A stretch of 64,000 bases of DNA from Alviniconcha marisindica (taxonomy: Eukaryota > Mollusca > Gastropoda > Provannidae), in assembly GCA_018857735.1 (NCBI GenBank), contig JABMCL010001886.1:62001-126000 (forward strand), in the 5' to 3' direction. A program made the translations under genes and the position numbers. The notes under the pieces are model-generated. The model had not been told where the DNA came from, searched no databases, and worked only from the letters and a program-made list of their open reading frames with translations. Below, piece by piece: positions 12,800 through 23,815 of the stretch (positions are counted from its first letter, which is position 1; every line of letters starts with the position of its first letter).

Positions 12800-13470
12800 A
12801 TGCTAGTAACTTTTTATAATGCTGTAATATGTAGTATGTTTGGTTTTGTCTGTTGGGGTGGGAATATTTCGAGATTAGATAGAGGGAGGTTGGAAAAGAT
12901 TGTAAAAAAAGCAGGTCATGTTGTAGGAAGGCCACTGGACAGTTTTAAGACTTTACACGCAAAGAGCCTGTACAGAAAATTAATCAAATATTAAACGACC
13001 CTACACACCCAATGAGATACTACTTTGATAGTAGACATAGCAACAGGAGTGGAAGATTTTCACTTCCGAGAACAAATACAAACTGTTATAAAGCCTTGTG
13101 TCAGTGTCAGTTTTTAATGAAAATTATACCAGTCATTTACTGAGTGTGTGCATGCGTCAAGACGTCTGTTGAGGATGATAACTTTCTAAGGGAGGGTTGG
13201 GGATGTGTGAACCTAATGATTTTTATTTAATTTGAGAGTTTTTACATTTTGGTTTGACAGAGAAAGCATTATTCCAGGTAATTTTGGGTTTGCTATCAGT
13301 GTTTGCAGATTGAGAGAAAGGGGGCGTAAGTCTAAGAGTGTGTATGTACGTGTGTTTCATGACTTAGAATTATTGAGATAGGCACTTCGTTGTGCAATCG
13401 AATGACAGCTTTAATTTCCCACTGGGATGAATAAAGTATACTGTTAATATTATTGTTATTGTTAATACTA
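12800..13470 (+). mobile_element. 5'-truncated LINE (Rex1/CR1-like 3' end)
   Basis: The open frame 12800-12994 encodes MLVTFYNAVICSMFGFVCWG, then LDRGRLEKIVKKAGHVVGRP and LDSFKTLHAKSLYRKLI, typical of the end of a non-LTR reverse-transcriptase ORF. Downstream of the first stop, SRHSNRSGRFSLPRTNTN can be read in another frame. The element closes with TTCCCACTGGGATGAATAAA followed by an ATT-rich tail, a common 3' terminus for this class. The frame is broken, so it is inactive. Confidence 0.7.
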
Positions 13471-14195
13471 ATAGTAGTAATAGACCTGTACAACAGTCAG
13501 TAAATGAGTAATGACCGTGGTAATGGAAGCTGGAAAGTAAGGTACACGGCAACAAAGGAAGGTTAAGGTCTTTAAAACCTTGTTGTTTGAGGTTTGTAAG
13601 CTAAGCTTGTGTGTGTGTGATTGGGGGTTTAACACATATCAACAAAATTTACATGGCACACATATGTACACCCTTTAAAGTAATTTCCATACTCATGAAA
13701 TGGAAGACAGAACTATACTCTACTGAGTACTAAGTCTACTGAAGAAGGAAACTCGAATAATTTGCAAACAAAAACTGAAGAAGTGAAGATATTGAAAACA
13801 CTAAAGTCGTAAGGAACGCTGAAAGTCGTAAGGAATGCATTTCAACTTCAACTGAAAGGGAAAGACACTGAAAATTGTGCAACTGAACGAAATAACAACA
13901 CAGACAGCTGTGAAGCAATCAGCACGTGTAGACACCACCGCAGGTGGGCGCGCCGGTTCAGCGGCTGTCGACTGCCTAAAATACCCCCCGCTGCCTAATT
14001 CAGTGACTGTACCGTCTGTTCAAATTCCCTCGTAGTCGCTGTCCGTCAAACAACGTAGTCACCGTCATATGTCACAAATTACTGATCTGGGTTCAACTTA
14101 CCAGAGGCTTAGAAAATTTCTTCGAAGTGAAGAATATACGCCTTTGCTGGCTACAAGGAATGAGACACGATCCATTATTTATCGATTTCGGTTGC
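13470..14195. other. Intergenic, becoming CpG-rich toward its right end
   Basis: No coding segment. From about 13920 the sequence is markedly more GC- and CpG-rich (GGTGGGCGCGCCGGTTCAGC), leading into the promoter candidate at 14195-14245. Confidence 0.4.
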
Positions 14196-14245
14196 AAGTC
14201 TGCTCTTGGCCGCCATATTGTTTACGGAAGTAGCGTCGCAGCATA
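14195..14245 (+). promoter_or_regulatory. Candidate TATA-less promoter with YY1 and ETS motifs
   Basis: GGCCGCCATATTGTTTACGG contains a match to the YY1 consensus (GCCGCCATNTT), followed at once by an ETS-type CGGAAG core. The flanking 13.92-14.35 kb is unusually CpG-rich for this AT-rich window. The nearest gene is the death-domain gene, 1.4 kb downstream, which would then need a non-coding first exon joined near 15580. The orientation and the link to that gene are inferences. Confidence 0.35.
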
Positions 14246-15067
14246 TAACGATGACGTACATCGCAAGTGAACGTCCTCACTAGGGCCGTGACCAATGTAA
14301 ACCAATGGCCGACGTAGTGTTTGTTCAGGCATTATGAGGTTGGAGGAGTGATCCTATTTCTAAACAATCGCTACTTTCCATTAGGCACGAAGAACTTGCA
14401 CCTGCAAGCTATGGTATTGTATCACACGAATGTTTTGATTCGTTCGAGCTTTCATGTGTAGCTACTTAAAACACACTTAATAGAGACCAGCCACCATGTA
14501 AACACTGCCAACTCACAACGCACACTGACAAACAACATTCCACTCTTGCGTGTATACTAAGATAATAATACATACTGTCCTTCAAAGGAAATTTGCTTTG
14601 AACATACCATCAATATAACATGTAAATGAATAAAATTCAAATTAAACATATGACAATTCAATGTAAAACATATACATAAAGTAAAATGTGTTTAAACAAA
14701 TTACAACTGAAAACAAGTTAATAACAACATAAGCATGCATGCATTCACTCACGCACATGCAGCAAATATTGCTCTTACCATTTCCTTGAGTTCCAGCTGA
14801 CTTGATTTAATCAAGACCTGTAGACATGTTAGATCTAGACTGACACACACAAGCACTTACAGCAGACAATTGTTAGAACAGAAGGCCAGAGAATGCCTGT
14901 AGAGGAGAGTAGCAGGGTCACTCAGAGGGAATGTGGGATATTTTTGAGCTGGTCAGATTACCACAAAGGAACAACATGAACAGAAAAGAATGTATAAAAA
15001 CAATATGAACAAACAAAACAACAAAATTCTTGTTGATGTTCTGAACCTTCTTGTGTATATATATATA

Positions 15068-15072
15068 CAGTG

Positions 15073-15103
<31 letters not shown>

Positions 15104-15322
15104 TGTGTGTGTGTGTGTGTGTTAATCTTCCTTTTGCTGAGTTTATGTTAATCAAAAGTGTATTCATTTAATTATTTGCCCGTAATAGTTGTATGTAGTC
15201 CATTGAGCGTGTGTGGGTATGCAGGCTTATGTATTGTATGCATTTTAATAGTTGTATGTAGTCCATTGTGTGTGTGTGGGCATGCAGGCCTATGTATTGT
15301 ATGCATTCCTTTTTGAGTGAGC

Positions 15323-15390
<68 letters not shown>
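15068..15390. repeat. (TG)n microsatellites flanking a duplicated segment
   Basis: (TG)n runs at about 15068-15121 and 15327-15390. Between them TAGTTGTATGTAGTCCATTG and GCAGGCYTATGTATTGTATG occur twice, 60-70 bp apart. Cys-Val and His-Thr repeat ORFs here are artefacts. Confidence 0.85.
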
Positions 15391-15392
<2 letters not shown>

Positions 15393-15606
15393 GAGTTTGA
15401 TAATTTACCGGTTGATACATTTTTTACAGATTGTCTTGAATTTTATAAATTATTTTATTGGAATGTCCATTCAGACTGTTTCACACCACTGTCCCTACCA
15501 TGTTTTTCATAGGAAAAATATTACTCATGCAGGTTTGCAATTATACAAGTGCAATGCATTTTGTGTTTGTTTCTTTGTTCCAGTTCAGCTTGTATTATAA
15601 ACCCTG

Positions 15607-15651
15607 ATGCACAGCAATTATGCCATGGTCCTGAGAACCTTGATCCCCTGA
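15607..15651 (+). other. Upstream ORF of 14 codons before the death-domain gene
   Basis: An ATG at 15607 opens a 14-codon frame ending in TGA at 15649-15651. It is in frame with the main ATG and nine bases upstream of it. A second ATG at 15625 shares the frame. A pyrimidine-rich acceptor, TTTCTTTGTTCCAG, ends at about 15580, so this leader may be the 3' part of a spliced 5' UTR exon. Translational damping is inferred only. Confidence 0.4.
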
Positions 15652-15660
15652 GCAAACATT

Positions 15661-16168
15661 ATGTCTACCACTAGGAGACCCTCGAAAACCATTAATCGCT
15701 GGAGCAAGCTCAAGGAGCAGACTAAATTAGCAACGACAGCTCCAGAACAACCTGCTATTTCACAGAGAACTCTAGACAGAGTCACTAAAGAGAGGGACGA
15801 GTTAAGCAAAAAGCTTGATGCTGCTCTCAAAGACAATGCAAAGTTGAAAAATACTCTGTATAATATAAACAAAAAGGTGATGGATATCACCAACCCAACT
15901 CCATTTTTTACTGGGTCAGAAAAAGACTCCAGTGAGGTTTCTGAGCAAGAAGTAATAGAAATGATTGACAGACTGATTCTTGTAGAAAAAAATGAGTCAT
16001 TGGAATCAAGGCTTGAGGAGCTTGAAACAAGAATTACTTTGTTGAATGGAGAGCTGGGAAAACTTCTGAAGTTGAAGCTCAACTTGGAGTCTGGACTGAA
16101 ACAGCTAGATTCCTGCAAAGATTTGGATACCATGCAACAGACTGCAAAATATTTGTGGCTTCAAAGCT
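15661..16168 (+). CDS. Death-domain gene, coding exon 1 (coiled coil)
   Basis: Encodes residues 1-169 plus one base. The donor is GCT|GTGAGT at 16169. Without splicing the frame stops at 16182, so splicing is needed to reach the rest of the protein. It contains both predicted coiled-coil segments. Confidence 0.85.
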
Positions 16169-16581
16169 GTGAGTTGACATGACCATCTATATTCGTATAC
16201 ATCTATGTACATACATGTATGGAGAAAAGTTGCCAAAATGTATACAACGGAAATGTAGTCAAGTGGCTGCTGAGATTTTGCTCCAAGAGGTTGAAGCATT
16301 TAATGATTTTAAAAACTATTTCATGCAATTTCTGCACGCTGATCATGTGATGTAGGTTTTTTTGGTTTAATTTTTGTTTTCTCCCCCCCCCCCCCCCCCC
16401 CCCCACCACCATTTTGCTTTCTCAGGTATGCAATCAGAATTCGTACAGATATAGAAGCAAGTGTTTCATTATGAAAAAAGCAGACCACACAAAAAGCAAA
16501 TTTGTTGCTTCTTTGAAAATAAGGAATTTCCAGCTGGCAACTTTCCCAACTCATATATGTTATATATGCATGCATGCATGC

Positions 16582-16617
<36 letters not shown>

Positions 16618-17960
16618 GCGTGCATGCATGCGCTTCATGCATGTGTATGTTTAGACACGTGTTTGAATGCGTGCACATTTCTGTGTGCAATCATGCATGT
16701 ATGTGTATGTGTGTATGTCTATAGGTGTATGTCTTTGTGTGTGCATGTGTGTATTTTGTGCTTATTTTATTTGTACTTCTCTTCAGTCATTTAAAAAGAA
16801 AAATGGACAAAATATTGAAGCTCATCAGTTGGGAACACGTTTGATTATGACTTTAAAAAGTTGTATTCCTTTTCTTGTTTATTTACTTTGTAATAGTCTG
16901 TTGTTACTGTATGCCCCCAGCTTTGGGATAACTCCTGATTTCTGTCATTAACACTCATTCATATGTTTCTTTGCATTTTATCTTTATATGTCTTACTTTG
17001 GCACTGTGTCACAGGTACAACCAAGCTGTTTGCTGGAGGATCATTGAAACTGGATGATCTAGAAAGTGATGAGAAAAGCTGTGACAGCTGTTCTTCTGAC
17101 AGAACTCAGCACAATGGCATCCCACCAGCAATTCAGATCAACTTGAAACAAGTGCAGATAGCACCAGTAAAAACATTTTCATTCTTAAATAAATCAGTTT
17201 TAATGCTACAAGAATAATGTGATCAAAATACAATGTCTAGACCACCTATTAAGCATGTGGTGGTAGCTACTGATTAATATTACTGTAAGGTTTATACTAA
17301 ATAAAGTTGATGAAAGTTAGGACAGACAGAATGTTCAAATATGGAAAAGTTGTAAATAATGCCACTGAATGATTAATTTCCACATTGATCATAAGTATCT
17401 TTTTTCTGTTCATTCCCCCCCCCCCCCCCCCCCATCCCCACAAACAGCATAAAAAGCCTACCCCCCCCCCCCCCCCCCCCCCACCATATATATTGATATG
17501 GGAGAAGTGTTACTTCTAGTAAACATGAATACATTTCTTTGAACAAAATTTAATTACTTTCACTGGAATGCTTTTGTTTCTGCTAGATAAATAATGCATC
17601 AATGTTAAAGATCAGTTTATACTCAGAGATCATACTTTCTACAGCATTATTAGTTCATTTTAAATGTTCTGCTTGTGTTTCAAAAGCAATAAAAGGAACT
17701 GTAACATTTGTTCTTCACCAATGATATCTGGTTTCACAGCCAACAGAGACAAAAAAGGCTCCAGACACTCACATCAAGAACATGCAGCCTGAGCTGAGAG
17801 AACTGGTCATACAGGAACTCAGCCTCTACAAAAACAGTGGTACGTGCAACTTAGATAATTAATATTTGTTGTATATCTTTTACCAAATTATTTAGTTCTT
17901 CTAGTGTCCCCTAGTGGTTAGAGTAGTTGGGGGAAAAGACAATAATTGGACCATAATTCT

Positions 17961-18024
<64 letters not shown>

Positions 18025-18802
18025 TGTTCTACAGGGACAGTGCAAAGTGCCCATAGATTCACTCACTCTTCAGATAGTGTTATTTACTGATCAATACCAG
18101 TTGGGGTTTTATCAGCATAATCTAAATTTTTAATGTCTTATTCCACAATCCTAATGCTTATTTCTCTACCTGAGATCTTCTACCCAAGATTGGGTTTTGT
18201 TCGTGCACTGCACAGTGTGCATAAAGATCAAGATAAGAAAATTTATGCCAGATGTACACCAGCTAGTAACCTGTCAAGAACAATCTTGTGGCATCACAAA
18301 TGGAACTTCTCCCATATGAACCCATTATGTGTGCACACCATGTGTGTGTGTCTGAAAATGAAAGCTTTTTCTCTCTTAAACAAAAGCTAATTTTGCCCCC
18401 AGTTGTCCAAATCAAACTAAATTTGAAGAAACTAAATGCTGTTGCTGTCCCAATCCTCTCCTCTCTGTGCATGTTTGGCATGTGTGCATGCAAACATGCA
18501 TGTTCATACATGTAATCAAACCCTTTGGCATACTAGCCAAGTCTGGTGATAATTGTATCATTTAATATGATGGGTTTACAGGTGCTGACTGGCGGATGTT
18601 TGCACAACGTGTGGGAGTGCCTGACATGCTCCTTGCCCAGTGGCAACAGATGAGGGTCCCTCAGCCCATGAAAAATGTGCTAGGGGTGTGGGCAGCATCA
18701 CCAGGGGCAACAGTGCGAATGCTTCATCGTCACTTGGTCTCCCCACAGATGAGATGCATATTGCTGGGCAAACGTATCAGTGATTACTATGAAGTGGACT
18801 GA
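15661..18802 (+). CDS. Coiled-coil and death-domain protein, complete, four coding exons
   Basis: Joining 15661-16168, 17015-17166, 17740-17839 and 18582-18802 gives 981 nt, or 326 residues plus a TGA stop. Splice phases agree at every junction (1, 0, 1) and all introns are GT-AG. Residues about 36-73 and 95-152 are rich in K/E/L heptads and should form coiled coils (KERDELSKKLDAALKDNAKL is typical). After an acidic, Ser/Cys-rich linker, residues about 235-318 form a death domain: two helices, then ADWRMFAQRVGVPDMLLAQW, an ATVRMLHRHL helix and a short tail. Death domains mediate homotypic adaptor contacts in apoptosis and NF-kB-type signalling; a cytosolic oligomerising adaptor role is inferred. 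No signal peptide, membrane segment or catalytic domain is visible. The DWxxxAxxxG pattern also resembles UNC5-type death domains, but nothing else of UNC5 is present. I recognise no named orthologue. The start codon has A at -3 and follows an in-frame stop at 15649. Confidence 0.85.
16383..16404. repeat. Poly(C) tract in intron 1 of the death-domain gene
   Basis: 22 consecutive C. A (TG)n run with ATGC palindromes follows at about 16563-16640. Confidence 0.9.
17015..17166 (+). CDS. Death-domain gene, coding exon 2 (linker)
   Basis: The acceptor is TGTCACAG|GT and the donor CCA|GTAAAA. Encodes residues 170-220, starting CTTKLFAGGSLKLDDLESDE and followed by a Cys/Ser-rich stretch. It enters in phase 1, matching exon 1. 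A low-complexity regulatory linker is the likely role. Confidence 0.8.
17415..17482. repeat. Two poly(C) tracts in intron 2 of the death-domain gene
   Basis: C runs at 17415-17433 and 17461-17482, separated by 27 bp. Confidence 0.9.
17740..17839 (+). CDS. Death-domain gene, coding exon 3 (first death-domain helices)
   Basis: The acceptor is GGTTTCACAG|CC and the donor AGTG|GTACGT. Encodes residues 221-253 plus one base; PELRELVIQELSLYKNSG supplies the first amphipathic helices of the death domain. Phases 0 and 1 fit both neighbours. Confidence 0.82.
17960..18022. repeat. (TG)n microsatellite in intron 3 of the death-domain gene
   Basis: A perfect dinucleotide run of about 31 units. Confidence 0.95.
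18582..18802 (+). CDS. Death-domain gene, coding exon 4 (death domain, C-terminus)
   Basis: The acceptor is GGTTTACAG|GT. Encodes the core of the death domain (ADWRMFAQRVGVPDMLLAQW, then a VLGVWAASPGATVRMLHRHL helix pair) and ends YYEVD-TGA. No AATAAA follows within 500 nt. An ATTAAA variant at 19320-19325 is the nearest weak poly(A) candidate. Confidence 0.85.
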
Positions 18803-19475
18803 CTCAAGTACATGGCATGTGACAATATGTAACCAGAGCTTTGTAGACCAAAGGAATTTGTAGTCCACAAAAATGCCAGATCAACTGATATTATGTAGTT
18901 TGCAGCAATGTTGTAATTTACTCTAAGTGCCTGACATAGAACAGGACTAAGATTTGTTCACAGGTATCCACTACCCTGCCCCCACCTTCTTCACAGTCTT
19001 TTTCTTCATTTTTTAAATTTTTATCTCACTTTAAAACACAGCAATTTCACATGAGCTGCAGGTTTAGCCATATGTTAGGACATGTTAATATCTTCTGTTA
19101 CCGTTCAGCATTATGTCTAAAAAATACCTCAGCTGTGTAATGGTACAGTAGTACAATGTCAGTAATACCCCAAGTGCAAGAATGGAGCTGCATCATAATT
19201 TAGTCACTATGCGTTCTTGTATTGTGCCAAAGTTCTGGAGAGTGCTATGTAACACTGCACCAAAAGCTTCACTGTCAAAAATAATTTATGTGTTGTAACA
19301 AAAATGAAAACACCCATTTATTAAAATGTTTGATTTACTGTGCAACCTTCTTCACTCAACTGGGACTGAAGCAGTCAATTTTACTGAAGAAGGTTTCATC
19401 AGTCAGTCAAAATTTTGATGACTGAGTTGGAATCATAATTCATGTGTCATTTCAGTACCTTGTCCAGACTGTACA

Positions 19476-19477
<2 letters not shown>

Positions 19478-19541
<64 letters not shown>
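19478..19541. repeat. (TG)n microsatellite
   Basis: A perfect dinucleotide run of about 32 units, downstream of the death-domain gene. Confidence 0.95.
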
Positions 19542-19543
<2 letters not shown>

Positions 19544-19829
19544 CAACTTTCATCATATATATTACATGTATATTTTGTAATATTATGTGTATTGGATATT
19601 TGTTGTACATTTTATCTGAACTACAATCATCATGATTCAAAAGAAGTTGTGATACAGTGCAGTTTTGTTTATTGCCATGTATTCATCATCCTTTGGTACA
19701 CAACAACAGATCATGCTTTACAAAACTGTTACAATATGACAGCTTGTTTCATCATTATAGAATATAACAAAATGATTATACATGCACCAGTGTTTTATCT
19801 GTCAAGAGTATGAATACATGTTTGTGGCA

Positions 19830-20235
19830 AGGTAGCACAGTGTGGCTCAGTTCAGTTAGTGACATAGTCCATAGAAACTGCAGTCTGTTACAGTGGAAGA
19901 CCCAGTGAAGGACCAGCGCAGCCATTCTGCCCAAAGTGCAGGTAGTAGGCTACAGCCAAACACACCTGTACCCTACATATGTAGTTTTGAGTAAAATAAC
20001 ACTGCAAACTGCTGCATGGTTGTATGTGTACACAGAATGTGTGCTGAGATGGCAGCAGTTTCATGTGGCATCAGCCATGTAACCACCAAATAGTGCTGTT
20101 GGATATTTAAAAAATGTGCTATAAAAAAGGATACGGTCACTCATTCAGGATCACAAGCGACATAAGCGCAGTGAGTTTGCTTGAGAGCAGAGAATAGCAC
20201 TATTTAAAGTGATCAATAGTAATAATAAATTAAAA
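19830..20235 (+). mobile_element. SINE copy with degenerate head
   Basis: The body (CATTCTGCCCAAAGTGCAGG, TTTCATGTGGCATCAGCCAT, GGATACGGTCACTCATTCAG, GAGCAGAGAATAGCACTAT) and a terminal AATAATAAAT match the SINE interrupted at 43098-45752. The tRNA-like head is weak here. A 3' fragment of the same family lies at about 32125-32275. Confidence 0.7.
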
Positions 20236-20675
20236 AGGATGCAGCAGTGGTCTTTGCAAGGGGCCGATTTACATGTCATTAAGAAGCAGCCATTACCTGC
20301 ATGGTCTTGGAGACAAAGGAGAGGGGTATTTTACTGGGCTTCATTGTATCACTGCCATTATCATAGGGTGTCTACAAAATCTTTATCATCTACACACAAA
20401 GTATCACATATTTTGCATGTTGTGTGCAATTCATATTTTTGAAAGCTGTGCTGTGAGTACATTTAACTTCAAATGATTGTTATGAGTTACTGATTTTGTT
20501 CCATTATTCTTTCTCTCTCCCCCTCCCCCTTCCTCCCCCCACTGCCCAGGCAGCATAAACATGCATGCAAAGTAAACAAGTCATGAATAACAAAATTGTT
20601 AAAATGTATCTCTGTCTTTGAAGCATGACATATGCAGAGGAAATTGACATTAAGTGCTGAGCATAAAATGTGATT

Positions 20676-20720
<45 letters not shown>

Positions 20721-21767
20721 CATTGTCATCAGACCCTATCTCTGTAGATCAATAACAATGTCATCAAAATAAGCAGGTGTTCCAAAACCGACCAAAATGT
20801 GTCTGAATACCACACAAAGCAGCAACTTTTTGACCAGTTGAACCTCTTTATGAAAGACCCCCCCCCCCCTTTCCCCGACTAAAGTCAAAAATGTCAAAAC
20901 AGAGAGAGGGAAAGACAGAGACAGAGAGAAATATAAAAGGCAGTGTGTGAGAGTGAGTTAGTAATTGGACTTTAATGTCCTGTCAACCACACAGGGTCAA
21001 CCAAACAACCCTGCCATAAGCAAATACACACTTGAAAATTCTTCTCATATGTAAACCCCATCTCAAGTCAAATGTACAAAATCAGTCCTTACACAAACAT
21101 AAAACATACATACACACATTTTTTAATGACTTCGTCTCTTCAGTATTTCTCTTGTTAAAGACGGAGGCTGATTTCACTCAGGATCTCAAAACAAAGTATC
21201 TATCACACAGTCACAGTGCAATGAACCCAGTTACTTCTGTGGACTGCCTGCAGCTTGAAGCCAGAGTAAAGCAGTGAGTCCACATGAGTGGCATGGCAGG
21301 ATTTGTGCTGTGGTGGCAGCAAACTGTGAGGTGTGGCATGTGCTGAATGGTGTGTGTATCCACATTTATGGCTTGGAATCCAATTTTCCACCTTTTCTGT
21401 TTTGATTCTTGAGGAGGCATGGCACAAAATCAGTCAATGGTTGCTCAAGCTGTTCTTTTACATGGACCAATGATGATAGCCACACTGCTGCTATGAAACA
21501 GAACTTGAAGACTATGAGGTCAAAAAGAGGGTGCACATCACAACCTACTATAACAATCACAGCTTGATAAGTCTCAGTTGTCCTTGTCATCTTGGGAAAT
21601 GTGGCAGGAATGCATACCATGCTCACTTTCTGCCATGCAGTCTGCACTGGGCAGTGGCATACACTGCTTCATGAAATGGTAACAAGATACCACGCCACCA
21701 CCATGCACTAGCGCTGCACCTCCACCACACATAAGGAACCAGGCATTCACAGTTTCTTTGTTTCCAG
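20236..21767. other. Intergenic between the convergent genes, nothing coding recognised
   Basis: Besides the (CA)n tract it holds a poly(C) run at about 20859-20869. Open frames are short and lack motifs. Confidence 0.45.
20680..20718. repeat. (CA)n microsatellite
   Basis: A perfect run of about 19 units. Confidence 0.9.
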
Positions 21768-21962
21768 ATTGTGTGGCCCACAGCTGTCCTGCCTCCAGTA
21801 TGGAATCATACCTTAACCCTGTTCTGTTTCCATAAAAAGCATGGGATTCTGAGACAGTATGTTCTTGATTTCAAAACACCACCACTGGCAGACAAAGACG
21901 AATGTGAACAGGCTCTCCTCTCTGTGAAGCAATGGTGTGGCACTAAACATTTTGTGTTCCAG
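21768..21962 (+). other. Orphan exon-like ORF, 65 codons, phase 0-0
   Basis: An acceptor AGTTTCTTTGTTTCCAG precedes it and a donor CAG|GTCATA follows. The 65 codons between are open and look protein-like: VWPTAVLPPVWNHTLTLFCF, KKHGILRQYVLDFKTPP, DECEQALLSVKQWCGTKHF. A faint likeness to the region before the catalytic domain of ceramide-kinase-type proteins was considered but cannot be supported. No partner exon was found on either side, so it may be a stray exon copy or part of an unrecognised gene. Confidence 0.35.
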
Positions 21963-23414
21963 GTCATACATGTTTCTAGACCTGAGCTACCATCTTCACA
22001 CATTTTGAGTTTCAGTACAACTGTGTTCCAACTTCTACTTTTTACTTCTACAACATTCTACTGCAAACAATATGGTCACCAAATTATTTTTCCATGTAGA
22101 AGAGAATGCACAAAAACCAAGTCTTGATAAAACAACAGGTGTAACTCATTATATCACTCTGATAAAAAAATCACTTCAAATACATTAATGGGACAGTCAT
22201 CAGACATGGAATGCTTCAAATGTTTGTACAGTTATTTTCTTTTTCTGGTGAATCGAAATGCACCCAATGCCAGCAAGCACAGCTACAGGTTTGTTAGAAC
22301 ATGCTTTTCTGTCAAATACCTTCACCACCACCATTTTGTTTAAAATGTTGTTTTGCTTCATCTAATTTTGCTTTCTTTTCTTTCTTGCTTCCTTTTGCCT
22401 TCCGTCATATTACTTTTCTCTTTCTTTTCCTTGTATTTTTTGTTTAATACCTCATGGACTTATTTTTTGTTGAATTATTCTTAAATTATGGACTGAGAAT
22501 CAGTGAGAATTATTGAAACATTAACATGAATGAACAGCATTTTTAAACAAACAAACAAACAAAAAACCCACAAAACCCCACAGTGACAACAACTAAAATT
22601 TAGTTCCAACATTCATGACATTCTGTTCATCTTGAAGGGTATCACAAAGAATCTAATGATGCAGACACTTTTGCTCATCCCTTCTATGTAGTTCTGTCTG
22701 TACAGCAATCAGATTTACACACAGAACAAATAAATGCTCAGTTCATCTCACATTACAAAGTAAAAAATATACTGTTCTTATTTTGTTTCCCCTTCCTGTG
22801 ACCCCAGAAGATCAGGGTTACCAAACTCAGCACAAATGTGTCAAATGCAGTCAAGGTCATTATTATTCATGTAGTTTGACAGAACTCCCTCCAGCAGCAT
22901 CCCACAAAATGCCATTTTAAGCTTTTTGTAAAATTGTACTGCCCTCAAGTACACAACTAAGACACAATGCATCATTTCTGGCATGGTGTTGTCCATATAT
23001 GTATTCATATATATCAAACATACAGAATATGAACCTGGTCAGATCACAACTGACTTAAAAAATACAACCTTCATTTTCACCTTTCAAAGTCACCCTAACC
23101 TGGAAAAGCAGTCAGGGTGACCGACGCAGATGAATGGGTAAACTCCATGATGGTGATTATCATGCCAAGTAGAAAATCAAAACTCTCAACTTGAGGGTTT
23201 TGCTATGCTAGAAACTTACATATATACATTGAACTTTTGTGACTTTTTTTTAGTAAAAACAACAACATATATTAAAAGCAACAATGAAAACATCCCTGTT
23301 TACCACAGTACAAACAAATCTGAGCCCCAGCATAAGAATATAGTGCAACACTAATGGTTAAGAAAAATGGACTGCAGCACAACTAGTTCAATACAAATGA
23401 AATGTACATTCTCC
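21963..23414. other. Intergenic, nothing recognised
   Basis: AT-rich sequence with pyrimidine-rich and (AAAC)n stretches near 22370-22560. No coding segment or repeat family was identified. Confidence 0.45.
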
Positions 23415-23815
23415 ACTCATACACTATGCTCTTCTTCTGACACCCGCATGCTGAAAATCCAGCAGTACAAATGCAAGACTCGTACACTTTTTCTTGTTTT
23501 GGACCCCACGTTTGGAATTCACTCCCACAGGACCTTAGACACTACTCAACCCTGTCATCTTTTAAAGCCAGACTGAAAACCTTCCTCTTCTCACAGTATT
23601 TCCATCCCAACTAATATCAATACCCAGTTTCTGCTACAGTGTGTGTGTGTGTGTGTGTGTGTGTGTTTCCATATAATACCTTATGTAAACTGTTTCAGTA
23701 GGACTGTGCTCTACGTGTGTATAGAATCTCGTATTTAGGTTAATATGTATCATGTGAGTGCTCAGGGCATTGATGCGCACAAGATAAATGTACATTATTA
23801 TTATAGACTGATTAA
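23415..23815 (+). mobile_element. LINE 3' end with embedded (TG)n, same family as 27347-28805
   Basis: CTTCTTCTGACACCCGCATG, GGAATTCACTCCCACAGGAC and TTCCATATAATACCTTATGT match the reverse complement of 27440-27770. It includes the ORF end and 3' UTR, with a (TG)n run (about 23640-23667) at the same internal place as in the 27.5-kb copy. It ends in ATTATTATTA. Confidence 0.78.

Noticed and set aside
15618..16133. 171-codon Ser-rich minus-strand ORF
   Set aside because: Antisense shadow of the coiled-coil exon; no splice partners.
15172..16794. Cys-Val and His-Thr repeat proteins
   Set aside because: Translations of (TG)n and (CA)n microsatellites.
21768..21962. Assignment of the orphan exon to a ceramide-kinase-type gene
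   Set aside because: Only vague pattern similarity; no GGKG/SGKG catalytic exon is visible on the same strand.
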